A stretch of 64,000 bases of DNA. It comes from Hydractinia symbiolongicarpus (lineage: Eukaryota; Cnidaria; Hydrozoa; Anthoathecata; Hydractiniidae). The DNA is taken from contig NC_079877.1 in the NCBI RefSeq assembly GCF_029227915.1, positions 36,297,851 to 36,361,850 on the forward strand. The letters are read 5' to 3'. The notes below the pieces were generated by a model. It ran no database searches. It worked only from the letters and a program-made list of their open reading frames with translations, and was not told the DNA's origin. Shown here in pieces: positions 12,672 through 24,653 of the stretch. Position numbers and translations under genes: made by a program. Numbering within the stretch: position 1 is the stretch's first letter; each line of letters begins with the position of its first letter.

Positions 12672-15600
12672 CTCATCAAAAATGAAAACATTTTTGAAAA
12701 CTACAAGTCTCATGCGTTTTAGTGGTGAAAAAATAATTTAAAAAATCGTTCGGGAAATGAGTTTACTCCCTGGGTACTTTCTTTGTATACCTTTGGCTAT
12801 ACGGGCCGAGTCCGGGAATTACGGGAATTCGAGGGTTTTCGTTTGCCAGCGATTAAACCTTCTTTTATTCAGCGTCTCATCAAAAATAAAAACATTTTTG
12901 AAAACTACAAGTCTCATGCGTTTTAGTGTTGAAAAAATAATTTAAAAAATCGTTCGGGAAATGAGTTTACTCCCTGGGTACTTTCCTTGTATACCTTTGG
13001 CTATACGGGCCGAGTCCGGGATTTACAGGAATTCGCGGGTTTTCGTTTGCCGGCGATTAAACTTCTTTTATTCAGCGTCTCATAAAGAATAAAAACATTT
13101 TTGAAAACTACAAGTCTCATGCGTTTTAGTGGTGAAAAAATAATTTAAAAAATCGTTCGGGAAATGAGTTTACTTCCTGGGTACTTTCTCTGTATACTTT
13201 TGACTATACGGGCTGAGTCCGGGATTTACGGGAAATCGCGGGTTTTCGTTTGCCGGCGATTAAACTTCTTTTATTCAGCGTCTCTTCAAAAATGAAAACA
13301 TTCCTGAAAACTACAAGTCTCATGCGTTTTAGTGGTGAAAAAATAATTTAAAAAATCGTTCGGGAAATGAGTTTACTCCCTGGGTACTTTCTTTGTATAC
13401 TTTTGACTATACGGGCCAAGTCCGGGATTTACGCGAAATCGCGGGTTTTCGTTTGCCGGCGATTAAACTTCTTTTATTCAGCGTCTCATCAAAAATGAAA
13501 ACATTTTTAAAAACTACCAGTCTCATGCGTTTTAGTGGTGAAAAAATAATTTAAAAAATCGTTCGGGAAATGAGTTTACTCCCTGGGTACTTTCTTTGTA
13601 TACCTTTGGCTATACAGGCCGTGTCCGGGAATTACGGGAATTCGAGGGTTCTCGTTTGCCGGCGATTAAACCTTCTTTTATTCAGCGTCTCATCAAAAAT
13701 AAAAACATTTTTGAAAACTACAAGTCTCATGCATTTTAGTGGTGAAAAAATAATTTAAAAAATCGATCGGGAAATGAGTTTACTTTCTGGGTACTTTCTC
13801 TGCATACTTTTGACTATACGGGCCGAGTCCGGGATTTACGGGAAATCGTGGGTTTTCGTTTGCCGGCGATTAAACTTCTTTTATTCAGCGTCTCTTCAAA
13901 AATGAAAACATTCCTGAAAACTACAAGTCTCATGCGTTTTAGTGGTGAAAAAATAATTTAAAAAATCGTTCGGGAAATGAGTTTACTCCCTGGGTACCTT
14001 CTTTGTATACTTTTGACTATACGGGCCAAGTCCGGGATTTACGCGAAATCGCGGGTTTTCGTTTGCCGGCGATTAAACTTCTTTTATTCAGCGTCTCATC
14101 AAAAATGAAAACATTTTTGAAAACTACAAGTCTCATGCGTTTTAGTGGTGAAAAAATAATTTAAAAAATCGTTCGGGAAATGAGTTTACTCCCTGGGTAC
14201 TTTCTTTGTATACCTTTGGCTATACGGGCCGAGTCCGGGAATTACGGGAATTCGAGGGTTTTCGTTTGCCGGCGATTAAACCTTCTTTTATTCAGCGTCT
14301 CATCAAAAATAAAAACATTTTTGAAAACTACAAGTCTCATGCGTTTTAGTGTTGAAAAAATAATTTAAAAAATCGTTCGGGAAATGAGTTTACTCCCTGG
14401 GTACTTTCTTTGTATACCTTTGGCTATACGGGCCGAGTCCGGGATTTACAGGAATTCGCGGGTTTTCGTTTGCCGGCGATTAAACTTCTTTTATTCAGCG
14501 TCTCATAAAGAATAAAAACATTTTTGAAAACTACAAGTCTCATGCATTTTAGTGGTGAAAAAATAATTTAAAAAATCGTTCGGGAAATGAGTTTACTTCA
14601 TGGGTACTTTCTCTGTATACTTTTGACTATACGGGCTGAGTCCGGGATTTACGGGAAATCGCGGGTTTTCGTTTGCCGGCGATTAAACTTCTTTTATTCA
14701 GCGTCTCTTCAAAAATGAAAACATTCCTGAAAACTACAAGTCTCATGCGTTTTAGTGGTGAAAAAATAATTTAAAAAATCGTTCGGGAAATGAGTTTACT
14801 CCCTGGGTACTTTCTTTGTATACTTTTGACTATACGGGCCAAGTCCGGGATTTACGCGAAATCGCGGGTTTTCGTTTGCCGGCGATTAAACTTCTTTTAT
14901 TCAGCGTCTCATCAAAAATGAAAACATTTTTAAAAACTAAAAGTCTCATGCGTTTTAGTGGTGAAAAAATAATTTAAAAAATCGTTCGGGAAATGAGTTT
15001 ACTCCCTGGGTACTTTCTTTGTATACCTTTGGCTATACGGGCCGAGTCCGGGAATTACGGGAATTCGAGGGTTCTCGTTTGCCGGCGATTAAACCTTCTT
15101 TTATTCAGCGTCTCATCAAAAATAAAAACATTTTTGAAAACTACAAGTCTCATGCGTTTTAGTGTTGAAAAAATAATTTAAAAAATCGTTCGGGAAATGA
15201 GTTTACTCCCTGGGTACTTTCTTTGTATACCTTTGGCTATACGGGCCGAGTCCGGGATTTACGGGAATTCGCGGGTTTTCGTTTGCCGGGATTAAACTTC
15301 TTTTATTCAGCGTCTCATAAAGAATGAAAACATTTTTGAAAACTACAAGTCTCATGCGTTTTAGTGGTGAAAAGATAATTTAAAAAATCGTTCTGGAAAT
15401 GAATTTACTCACAGGGTAGTTTCTTTGTATATACTCGACTATACGGGCCAAGCACTGGATTTACGGGAAATCGCGGGTTTTCGTTTGCCAGCGATTAAAC
15501 TTCTTTTATTCAGCGTCTCATCAAAAATGAAAACATTTTTAAAAACTACAAGTCTCATGCCTTCTAGTGGTGAGAAAATAATTTAAAAAAACGTTCGGGA

Positions 15601-15759
15601 AATGAGTTTACTCCCTGGGTACTTTCTTTGTATACATTCGACTATACGGGCCTAGCTCGGGATTTTCGGAAAATCGCTAGTTTTCGTTTGCCGGCGATTA
15701 AACCTCTTTCATTAGGCGTCTCATCAAAAATGAAAACATTTTTGAAAACTACAAGTCTC
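12672..15759 (+). repeat. Right copy of 5,689-bp-displaced block; 7-monomer HOR
   Basis: Matches 6,983-10,070 monomer by monomer at offset 5,689, including the 1,423-bp period (12,757 to 14,180 and 13,570 to 14,993), the rare tttgccgggatt deletion (near 15,289), tcacagggtag with tatactcg, and the cctagctcgggattttcgg monomer. A few substitutions separate the copies, such as gaatttactcac near 15,401 and aagcactgg near 15,450. Confidence 0.8.
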
Positions 15760-17450
15760 ATGCATTTTAGTGGCGAAAAAATAATTTAAAAAATCGTTCT
15801 GGAAATGAGTTTACTCCCTGAGTACTTTCTTTGTATACTTTTGACTATACGGGCTGAGTCCGGGATTTACGGGAAATCGCGGGTTTTCGTTTGCCGGCGA
15901 TTAAACTTCTTTTATTCAGCGTCTCTTCAAAAATGAAAACATTCCTGAAAACTACAAGTCTCATGCGTTTTAGTGGTGAAAAAATAATTTAAAAAATCGT
16001 TCGGGAAATGAGTTTACTCCCTGGGTACTTTCTTTGTATACTTTTGACTATACGGGCCAAGTCCGGGATTTACGCGAAATCGCGGGTTTTCGTTTGCCGG
16101 CGATTAAACTTCTTTTATTCAGCGTCTCATCAAAAATGAAAACATTTTTAAAAACTACAAGTCTCATGCGTTTTAGTGGTGAAAAATAAATTTAAAAAAT
16201 CTTTCGGGAAATGAGTTTACTCCCTGGGTACTTTCTTTGTATACCTTTGGCTATACGGGCCGAGTCCGGGAATTACGGAAATTCGAGGGTTCTCGTTTGC
16301 CGGCGATTAAACCTTCTTTTATTCAGCGTCTCATCAAAAATAAAAACATTTTTGAAAACTACAAGTCTCATGCATTTTAGTTGTGAAAAAATAATTTAAA
16401 AAATCGATCGGGAAATGAGTTTACTTTCTGGGTACTTTCTCTGCATACTTTTGACTATACGGGCCGAGTCCGGGATTTACTGGAAATCGTGGGTTTTCGT
16501 TTGCCGGCGATTAAACTTCTTTTATTCAGCGTCTCATCAAAAATGAAAACATTTTTGAAAACTACAAGTCTCATACGTTTTAGTGGTGAAAAAATAATTT
16601 AAAAAATCGTTCGGGAAATGAGTTTACTCCCTGGGTACTTTCTTTGTATACCTTTGGCTATACGGGCCGAGTCCGGGAATTACGGGAATTCGAGGGTTTT
16701 CGTTTGCCGGCGATTAAACCTTCTTTTATTCAGCGTCTTATCAAAAATAAAAACATTTTTGAAAACTACAAGTCTCATGCCTTTTAGTGTTGAAAAAATA
16801 ATTTAAAAAATCGTTCGGGAAATGAGTTTACTCCCTGGGTACTTTCTTTGTATACCTTTGGCTATACGGGCCGAGTCCGGGATTTACAGGAATTCGCGGG
16901 TTTTCGTTTGCCGGCGATTAAACTTCTTTTATTCAGCGTCTCATAAAGAATAAAAACATTTTTGAAAACTACAAGTCTCATGCGTTTTAGTGGTGAAAAA
17001 ATAATTTAAAAAATCGTTTGGGAAATGAGTTTACTTCCTGGGTACTTTCTCTGTATACTTTTGACTATACGGGCTGAGTCCGGGATTTACGGGAAATCGC
17101 GGGTTTTCGTTTGCCGGCGATTAAACTTCTTTTATTCAGCGTCTCTTCAAAAATGAAAACATTCCTGAAAACTACAAGTCTCACGCGTTTTAGTGGTGAA
17201 AAAATAATTTAAAAAATCGTTCGGGAAATGAGTTTACTCCCTGGGTAATTTCTTTGTATACTTTTGACTATACGGGCCAAGTCCGGGATTTACGCGAAAT
17301 CGCGGGTTTTCGTTTGCCGGCGATTAAACTTCTTTTATTCAGCGTCTCATCAAAAATGAAAACATTTTTAAAAACTACAAGTCTCATGCGTTTTAGTGGT
17401 GAAAAAATAATTCAAAAAATCGTTCGGGAAATGAGTTTATTCCCTGGGTA
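15760..17450 (+). repeat. Degenerate continuation of the 7-monomer family
   Basis: Eight to nine monomers of the same types as the preceding block, but with the order broken. The 204-base aaaccttctttt monomers fall at 16,211 and 16,618, 407 bases apart, instead of the 610/813 alternation. Private changes include gaaaaataaattt near 16,185, gttgtgaaaa near 16,381 and gggtaatttc near 17,245 and 17,449. Confidence 0.6.
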
Positions 17451-19140
17451 ATTTCTTTGTATACCTTTGGCTATACGGGCCGAGTCCGGGAATTACGGGA
17501 ATTCGCGGGTTTTCGTTTGGCGGCGATTAAACTTCTTTTATTCAGCGTCTCATCAAAAATAAAAACATTTTTGAAAACTACAAGTCCCATGCCTTTTAGT
17601 GGTGAAAAAATAATTCAAAAAATCGTTCGGGAAATGAGTTTACTCCCTGGGTACTTTCTTTGTATACATTCGACTATACGGGCCAAGCCTGGGATTTACG
17701 GCAAATCGCGGGTTTTAGTTTGCCGGCGATTAAACCTCTTTCATTAAGCGTCTCATCAAAAATGAAAACATTTTTGAAAACTAAAAGTCTCGTGCGTTTT
17801 AGTGGTTGAAAAAATAATTCAAAAAATCGTTCGGGAAATGAGTTTACTCCCTGGGTACTTTCTTTGTATACTTTTGACTATACGGGCCGAGTCGGGGATT
17901 TACGGGAAATCGCGGGTTTTCGTTTGCCGGCGATTAAACTTCTTTTATTTAGCGTCTCTTCGAAAATGAAAACATTTCTGAAAACTACAAGTCTCATGCG
18001 TTTTAGTGGTGAAAAAATAATTTAAAAAATCGTTCGGGAAATGAGTTTACTCCCTGGGTACTTTCTTTGTATACTTTTGACTATACGGGCCGAGTCCGGG
18101 ATTTACGGGAAATCGCGGGTTTTCGTTTGCCGGCGATTAAACTTCTTTTATTCAGCGTCTCATCAAAAATGAAAACATTTTTGAAAACTACAAGTCTCAT
18201 GCCTTTTAGTGGTGAAAAAATAATTCAAAAAATCGTTCAGGAAATGAGTTTACTCCCTGGGTACTTTCTTTGTATACATTCGACTATACGGGCCAAGCCT
18301 GGGATTTACGGGAAATCGCGGGTTTTCGTTTGCCGGCGATTAAACCTCTTTCATTAGGCGTCTCATCAAAAATGAAAACATTTTTGAAAACTACAAGTCT
18401 CATGCGTTTTAGTGGTGAAAAAATAATTTAAAAAATCGTTCGGGAAATGAGTTTACTCCCTGGGTGCTTTCTTTGTATACCTTTGGCTATACGGGCCGAG
18501 TCCGGGAATTACGGGAATTCGAGGGTTTTCGTTTGCCGGCGATTAAACTTCTTTTATTCAGCGTCTCATCAAAAATAAAAACATTTTTGAAAACTACAAG
18601 TCTCATGCGTTTTAGTGTTGAAAAAATAATTTAAAAAATCGTTCGGGAAATGAGTTTAATCCCTGGGTACTTTCTTTGTATACCTTTGGCTATACGGACC
18701 GAGTCCGGGATTTACGGGAATTCGCGGGTTTTCGTTTGCCGGCGATTAAACTTCTTTTATTCAGCGTCACATAAAGAATGAAAACATTTTTGAAAACTAC
18801 AAGTCTCATGCGTTTTAGTGGTGAAAAGATAATTTAAAAAATCGTTCTGGAAATGAGTTTACTCCCTGGGTACTTTCTTTGTATACATTCGACTATACGG
18901 GCCTTGCTCGGGATTTACGGAAAATCGCTAGTTTTAGTTTGCCGGCGATTAAACCTCTTTCATTAGGCGTCTCATCAAAAATGAAAACATTTTTGAAAAC
19001 TACAAGTCTCATGCGTTTTAGTGGCGAAAAAATAATTTAAAAAATCGTTCTGGAAATGAGTTTACTCCCTGAGTACTTTCTTTGTATACTTTTGATTATA
19101 CGATCCGAGTCCGGGATTTACGGGAAATCGTTGGTTTTCG

Positions 19141-20358
19141 TTTGCCGGCGATTAAACCTCTTTCATTAAGCGTCTCATCAAAAATGAAAACATTTTTGAA
19201 AACTACAAGTCTCATGCGTTTTATTGGTAAAAAAATAATTTAAAAAATCGTTTGGGAAATGGGTTTACTCCCTGGGTACTTTCTTTGTATACCTTTGGCT
19301 ATACGGGCCGAGTCCGGGAATTACGGGAATTCGCGGGTTTTCGTTTGCCGGCGATTAAACTTCTTTTATTCAGCGTCTCATCAAAAATAAAAACATTTCT
19401 GAAAACTACAAGTCCCATGCCTTTTAGTGGTGAAAAAATAATTCAAAAAATCGTTCGGGAAATGAGTTTACTCCCTGGGTACTTTCTTTGTATACATTCG
19501 ACTATACGGGCCAAGCCGGGGATTTACGGCAAATCGCGGGTTTTAGTTTGCCGGCGATTAAACCTCTTTCATTAAGCGTCTCATCAAAAATGAAAACATT
19601 TTTGAAAACTACAAGTCTCATGCGTTTTAGTGGTGAAAAAATAATTTAAAAAATCGTTCGGGAAATGAGTTTACCTCCTGGGTACTTTCTCTGTATACTT
19701 TTGACTATACGGGCCGAGTCCGGGATTTACGGGAAATCGCGGGTTTTCGTTTGCCGGCGATTAAACCTCTTTCATTAAGCGTCTGATCAAAAATGAAAAC
19801 ATTTTTGAAAACTACAAGTCTCATGCGTTTTATTGGTAAAAAAATAATTTAAAAAATCGTTTGGGAAATGGGTTTACTCCCTGGGTACTTTCTTTGTATA
19901 CCTTTGGCTATACGGGCCGAGTCCGGGAATTACGGGAATTCGCGGGTTTTCGTTTGCCGGCGATTAAACTTCTTTTATTCAGCGTCTCATCAAAAATAAA
20001 AACATTTCTGAAAACTACAAGTCCCATGCCTTTTAGTGGTGAAAAAATAATTCAAAAAATCGTTCGGGAAATGAGTTTACTCCCTGGGTACTTTCTTTGT
20101 ATACATTCGACTATACGGGCCAAGCCGGGGATTTACGGCAAATCGCGGGTTTTAGTTTGCCGGCGATTAAACCTCTTTCATTAAGCGTCTCATCAAAAAT
20201 GAAAACATTTTTGAAAACTACAAGTCTCATGCGTTTTAGTGGTGAAAAAATAATTTAAAATATCGTTCGGGAAATGAGTTTACTTCCTGGGTACTTTCTC
20301 TGTATACTTTTGACTATACGGGCCGAGTCCGGGATTTACGGGAAATCGCGGGTTTTCG
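19141..20358 (+). repeat. Three-monomer HOR, two nearly identical copies (609 bp)
   Basis: Copies 19,141-19,749 and 19,750-20,358 share ttttattggtaaaaaaat, cgtttgggaaatgggttt, gaattacgggaattcg, catttctg, aattcaaa and aagccggggatt. Visible differences are few: acctcctgg against acttcctgg, gtctgatc at about 19,782 and aaaatatcg at about 20,258. This indicates a recent trimer duplication. Confidence 0.82.
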
Positions 20359-20463
20359 TTTGCCGGCGATTAAACTTCTTTTATTCAGCGTCTCATCAAA
20401 AATGAAAACATTATTGAAAACTACAAGTCTCATGCCTTTTAGTGGTGAAAAAATAATTCAAAA

Positions 20464-20869
20464 AATCGTTCGGGAAATGAGTTTACTCCCTGGGTACTTT
20501 CTTTGTATACATTGGACTATACGGGCCAAGCCTGGGATTTACGGGAAATCGCGGGTTTTCGTTTGCCGGCGATTAAACCTCTTTCATTAAGCGTCTCATC
20601 AAAAATGAAAACATTTTTGAAAACTACAAGTCTCATGCGTTTTAGTGGTGAAAAAATAATTTAAAAAATCGTTCGGGAAATGAGTTTACTCCCTGGGTAC
20701 TTTCTTTGTATACATTGGACTATACGGGCCAAGCCTGGGATTAACGGGAAATCGCGGGTTTTCGTTTGCCGGCGATTAAACCTCTTTCATTAAGCGTCTC
20801 ATCAAAAATGAAAACATTTTTGAAAACTACAAGTCTCATGCGTTTTAGTGGTGAAAAAATAATTTAAAA
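20464..20869 (+). repeat. Single-monomer tandem duplication (cattggac type)
   Basis: The rare cattggac form is present at 20,511 and again at 20,714, exactly 203 apart, with matching aagcctggg neighbours. The related block at 24,4 kb has only one, which explains why the offset between the two loci changes from 4,063 to 3,860 across this point. Confidence 0.75.
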
Positions 20870-21289
20870 AATCGTTCGGGAAATGAGTTTACTCCCTGGT
20901 TACTTTCTTCGTATACCTATGGCTATAAGGGCCGAGTCCGGGAATTACGGGAATTCGCTGGTTTTCGTTTGCCGGCGATTAAACTTCTTTTATTCAGCGT
21001 CTCATCAAAAATAAAAACATTTTTGAAAACTACAAGTCTCATGAGTTTTAGTGTTGAAAAAATAATTTAAAAAACCGTTCGGGAAATGAGTTTACTCCCT
21101 GGGTACTTTCTTTGTATACCTTTGGCTATACGGGCCGAGTCCGGGATTTACGGGAATTCGCGGGTTTTCGTTTGCCGGCGATTAAACTTCTTTTATTCAG
21201 CGTCTCATAAAGAATGAAAACATTTTTGAAAACTACAAGTCTCATGCGTTTTATTGCCGAAAAAATAATTTAAAAAATCGTTCTGGAAA

Positions 21290-23815
21290 TGAGTTTACTC
21301 CCTGAGTACTTTCTTTGTATACTTTTGACTATACGAGCCGAGTCCGGAATTTACAAGAAATCGCGCGTTTTCGTTTGCCGGCGATTAAACTTCTTTTATT
21401 CAGCGTCCCATCAAAAATTAAAACATTTTTGAAAACTACAAGTCTCATGCGTTTTAGTGGTGAAAAAATAATTTAAAAAATCGTTCGGGAAATGAGTTTA
21501 CTCCCTGGGTAGTTTCTTTGTATACTTTTGACTATACGGGCCGAGTCCGGGATTTACGGGAAATCGCGGGTTTTCGTTTGCCAGCGATTAAACTTATTTT
21601 ATTCCGCGTCTCATCAAAAATGAAAACATTTTTGAAAACTACAAGTCTCATGCGTTTTAGTGGTGAAAAGATAATTTAAAAAATCGTTCTGGAAATGAGT
21701 TTACTCACAGGGTACTTTCTTTGTATATATTCGACTATACGGGCCAAGCCCGGGATTTACGGGAAATCGCGCGTTTTCGTTTGCCGGCGATTAAACTTCT
21801 TTTATTCAGCGTCCCATCAAAAATTAAAACATTTTTGAAAACTACAAGTCTCATGCGTTTTAGTGGTGATAAAATAATTTAAAAAATCGTTCGGGAAATG
21901 AGTTTACTCCCTGGGTAGTTTCTTTGTATACTTTTGACTATACGGGCCGAGTCCGGGATTTACGGGAAATCGCGGGTTTTCGTTTGCCAGCGATTAAACT
22001 TCTTTTATTCCGCGTCTCATCAAAAATGAAAACATTTTTGAAAACTACAAGTCTTATGCGTTTTAGTGGTGAAAAAATAATTTAAAAAATCGTTCGGGAA
22101 ATGAGTTAAACTCCCTGGGTAGTTTCTTTGTATATTTTTGACTATACGGGCCGAGTCCGGGATTTACGGGAAATCGCGGGTTTTCGTTTGCCAGCGATTA
22201 AACTTATTTTATTCCGCGTCTCATCAAAAATGAAAACATTTTTGAAAACTACAATTCTCATGCGTTTTAGTGGTGAAAAGATAATTTAAAAAATCGTTCT
22301 GGAAATGAGTTTACTAACAGGGTACTTTCTTTGTATATATTCGACTATACGGGCCAAGCCCGGGATTTACGGGAAATCGCGCGTTTTGGTTTGCCGGCGA
22401 TTAAACTTCTTTTATTCCGCGTCTCATCAAAAATTAAAACATTTTTGAAAACTACAAGTCTTATGCGTTTTAGTGGTGAAAAAATAATTTAAAAAATCGT
22501 TCGGGAAATGAGTTAAACTCCCTGAGTACTTTCTTTGTATACTTTTGACTATACGAGCCGAGTCCGGAATTTACAAGAAATCGCGCGTTTTCGTTTGCCG
22601 GCGATTAAACTTCTTTTATTCAGCGTCCCATCAAAAATTAAAACATTTTTGAAAACTACAAGTCTCATGCGTTTTAGTGGTGAAAAAATAATTTAAAAAA
22701 TCGTTCGGGAAATGAGTTTACTCCCTGGGTAGTTTCTTTGTATACTTTTGACTATACGGGCCGAGTCCGGGATTTACGGGAAATCGCGGGTTTTCGTTTG
22801 CCAGCGATTAAACTTATTTTATTCCGCGTCTCATCAAAAATGAAAACATTTTTGAAAACTACAAGTCTCATGCGTTTTAGTGGTGAAAAGATAATTTAAA
22901 AAATCGTTCTGGAAATGAGTTTACTCACAGGGTACTTTCTTTGTATATATTCGACTATACGGGCCAAGCCCGGGATTTACGGGAAATCGCGCGTTTTCGT
23001 TTGCCGGCGATTAAACTTCTTTTATTCAGCGTCCCATCAAAAATTAAAACATTTTTGAAAACTACAAGTCTTATGCGTTTTAGTGGTGATAAAATAATTA
23101 AAAAAATCGTTCGGGAAATGAGTTTACTCCCTGGGCAGTTTCTTTGTATACTTTTGACTATACGGGCCGAGTCCGGGATTTACGGGAAATCGCGGGTTTT
23201 CGTTTGCCAGCGATTAAACTTCTTTTATTCCGCGTCTCATCAAAAATGAAAACATTTTTGAAAACTACAAGTCTTATGCGTTTTAGTGGTGAAAAAATAA
23301 TTTAAAAAATCGTTCGGGAAATGAGTTAAACTCCCTGGGTAGTTTCTTTGTATATTTTTGACTATACGGGCCGAGTCCGGGATTTACGGGAAATCGCGGG
23401 TTTTCGTTTGCCAGCGATTAAACTTATTTTATTCCGCGTCTCATCAAAAATGAAAACATTTTTGAAAACTACAATTCTCATGCGTTTTAGTGGTGAAAAG
23501 ATAATTTAAAAAATCGTTCTGGAAATGAGTTTACTAACAGGGTACTTTCTTTGTATATATTCGACTATACGGGCCAAGCCCGGGATTTACGGGAAATCGC
23601 GCGTATTGGTTTGCCGGCGATTAAACTTCTTTTATTCAGCGTCCCATCAAAAATTAAAACATTTTTGAAAACTACAAGTCTCATGCGTTTTAGTGGTGAT
23701 AAAATAATTTAAAAAATCGTTCGGGAAATGAGTTTACTCCCTGGGTAGTTTCTTTGTATACTTTTGACTATACGGGCCGAGTCCGGGATTTACGGGAAAT
23801 CGCGGGTTTTCGTTT
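21290..23815 (+). repeat. First stretch of the A/B/C core, 6-monomer period
   Basis: Here the A, B and C types take over. The ccctgagtac/acgagccgagtccggaatttacaag monomer recurs at 21,301 and 22,521 (1,220 = 6x203+2). The two added bases come from C-type gttaaactcc insertions (near 22,105 and 22,514; another near 23,327). The second half carries rarities such as aattaaaaaaatcg (near 23,096) and gcgtattgg (near 23,602). Confidence 0.72.
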
Positions 23816-24653
23816 GCCGGCGATTAAACCTCTTTCATTAAGCGTCTCATCAAAAATGAAAACATTTTTGAAAACTACAAGTCTCATGCGTTTTATTGGT
23901 AAAAAAATAATTTAAAAAATCGTTTGGGAAATGGGTTTACTCCCTGGGTACTTTCTTTGTATACCTTTGGCTATACGGGCCGAGTCCGGGAATTACGGGA
24001 ATTCGCGGGTTTTCGTTTGCCGGCGATTAAACCTCTTTCATTAAGCGTCTCATCAAAAATGAAAACATTTTTGAAAACTACAAGTCTCATGCGTTTTAGT
24101 GGTGAAAAAATAATTTAAAAAATCGTTCGGGAAATGAGTTTACTTCCTGGGTACTTTCTCTGTATACTTTTGACTATACGGGCCGAGTCCGGGATTTACG
24201 GGAAATCGCGGGTTTTCGTTTGCCGGCGATTAAACTTCTTTTATTCAGCGTCTCTTCAAAAATGAAAACATTCCTGAAAACTACAAGTCTCATGCGTTTT
24301 AGTGGTGAAAAAATAATTTAAAAAATCGTTCGGGAGATGAGTTTACTCCCTGGGTACTTTCTTTGTATACTTTTAACTATACGGGCCGAGTCCGGGATTT
24401 ACGGGAAATCGCGGGTTTTCGTTTGCCGGCGATTAAACTTCTTTTATTCAGCGTCTCATCAAAAATGAAAACATTATTGAAAACTACAAGTCTCATGCCT
24501 TTTAGTGGTGAAAAAATAATTCAAAAAATCGTTCGGGAAATGAGTTTACTCCCTGGGTACTTTCTTTGTATACATTGGACTATACGGGCCAAGCCTGGGA
24601 TTTACGGGAAATCGCGGGTTTTCGTTTGCCGGCGATTAAACCTCTTTCATTAA
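23816..24653 (+). repeat. Return of left-flank monomers inside the core
   Basis: About four monomers with ttttattggtaaaaaaat, gggaaatgggttt, gaattacgggaattcg, cattcctg and aattcaaa, closely matching 19.8-20.6 kb (for example 24,423 against 20,360, offset 4,063 = 20x203+3). This interrupts the A/B/C core and ends where the 6.7-kb duplication begins. Confidence 0.7.

Larger units (their letters stand above)
17451..21289 (+). repeat. Mosaic rich in aattcaaa monomers with 3-monomer units
   Basis: About nineteen monomers. The aattcaaaa/gccttttagtgg type recurs at 609-610 or multiples, with ggcaaatcgcgggttttagt as a common companion. It includes an exact 609-bp duplication (19,141-20,358), a one-monomer duplication (20,464-20,869), a flank-type cassette at about 18,780-19,130 and a ctggttactttcttcg monomer (near 20,900) that marks the start of related blocks at 24,760, 31,465 and 45,270. 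Confidence 0.65.
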
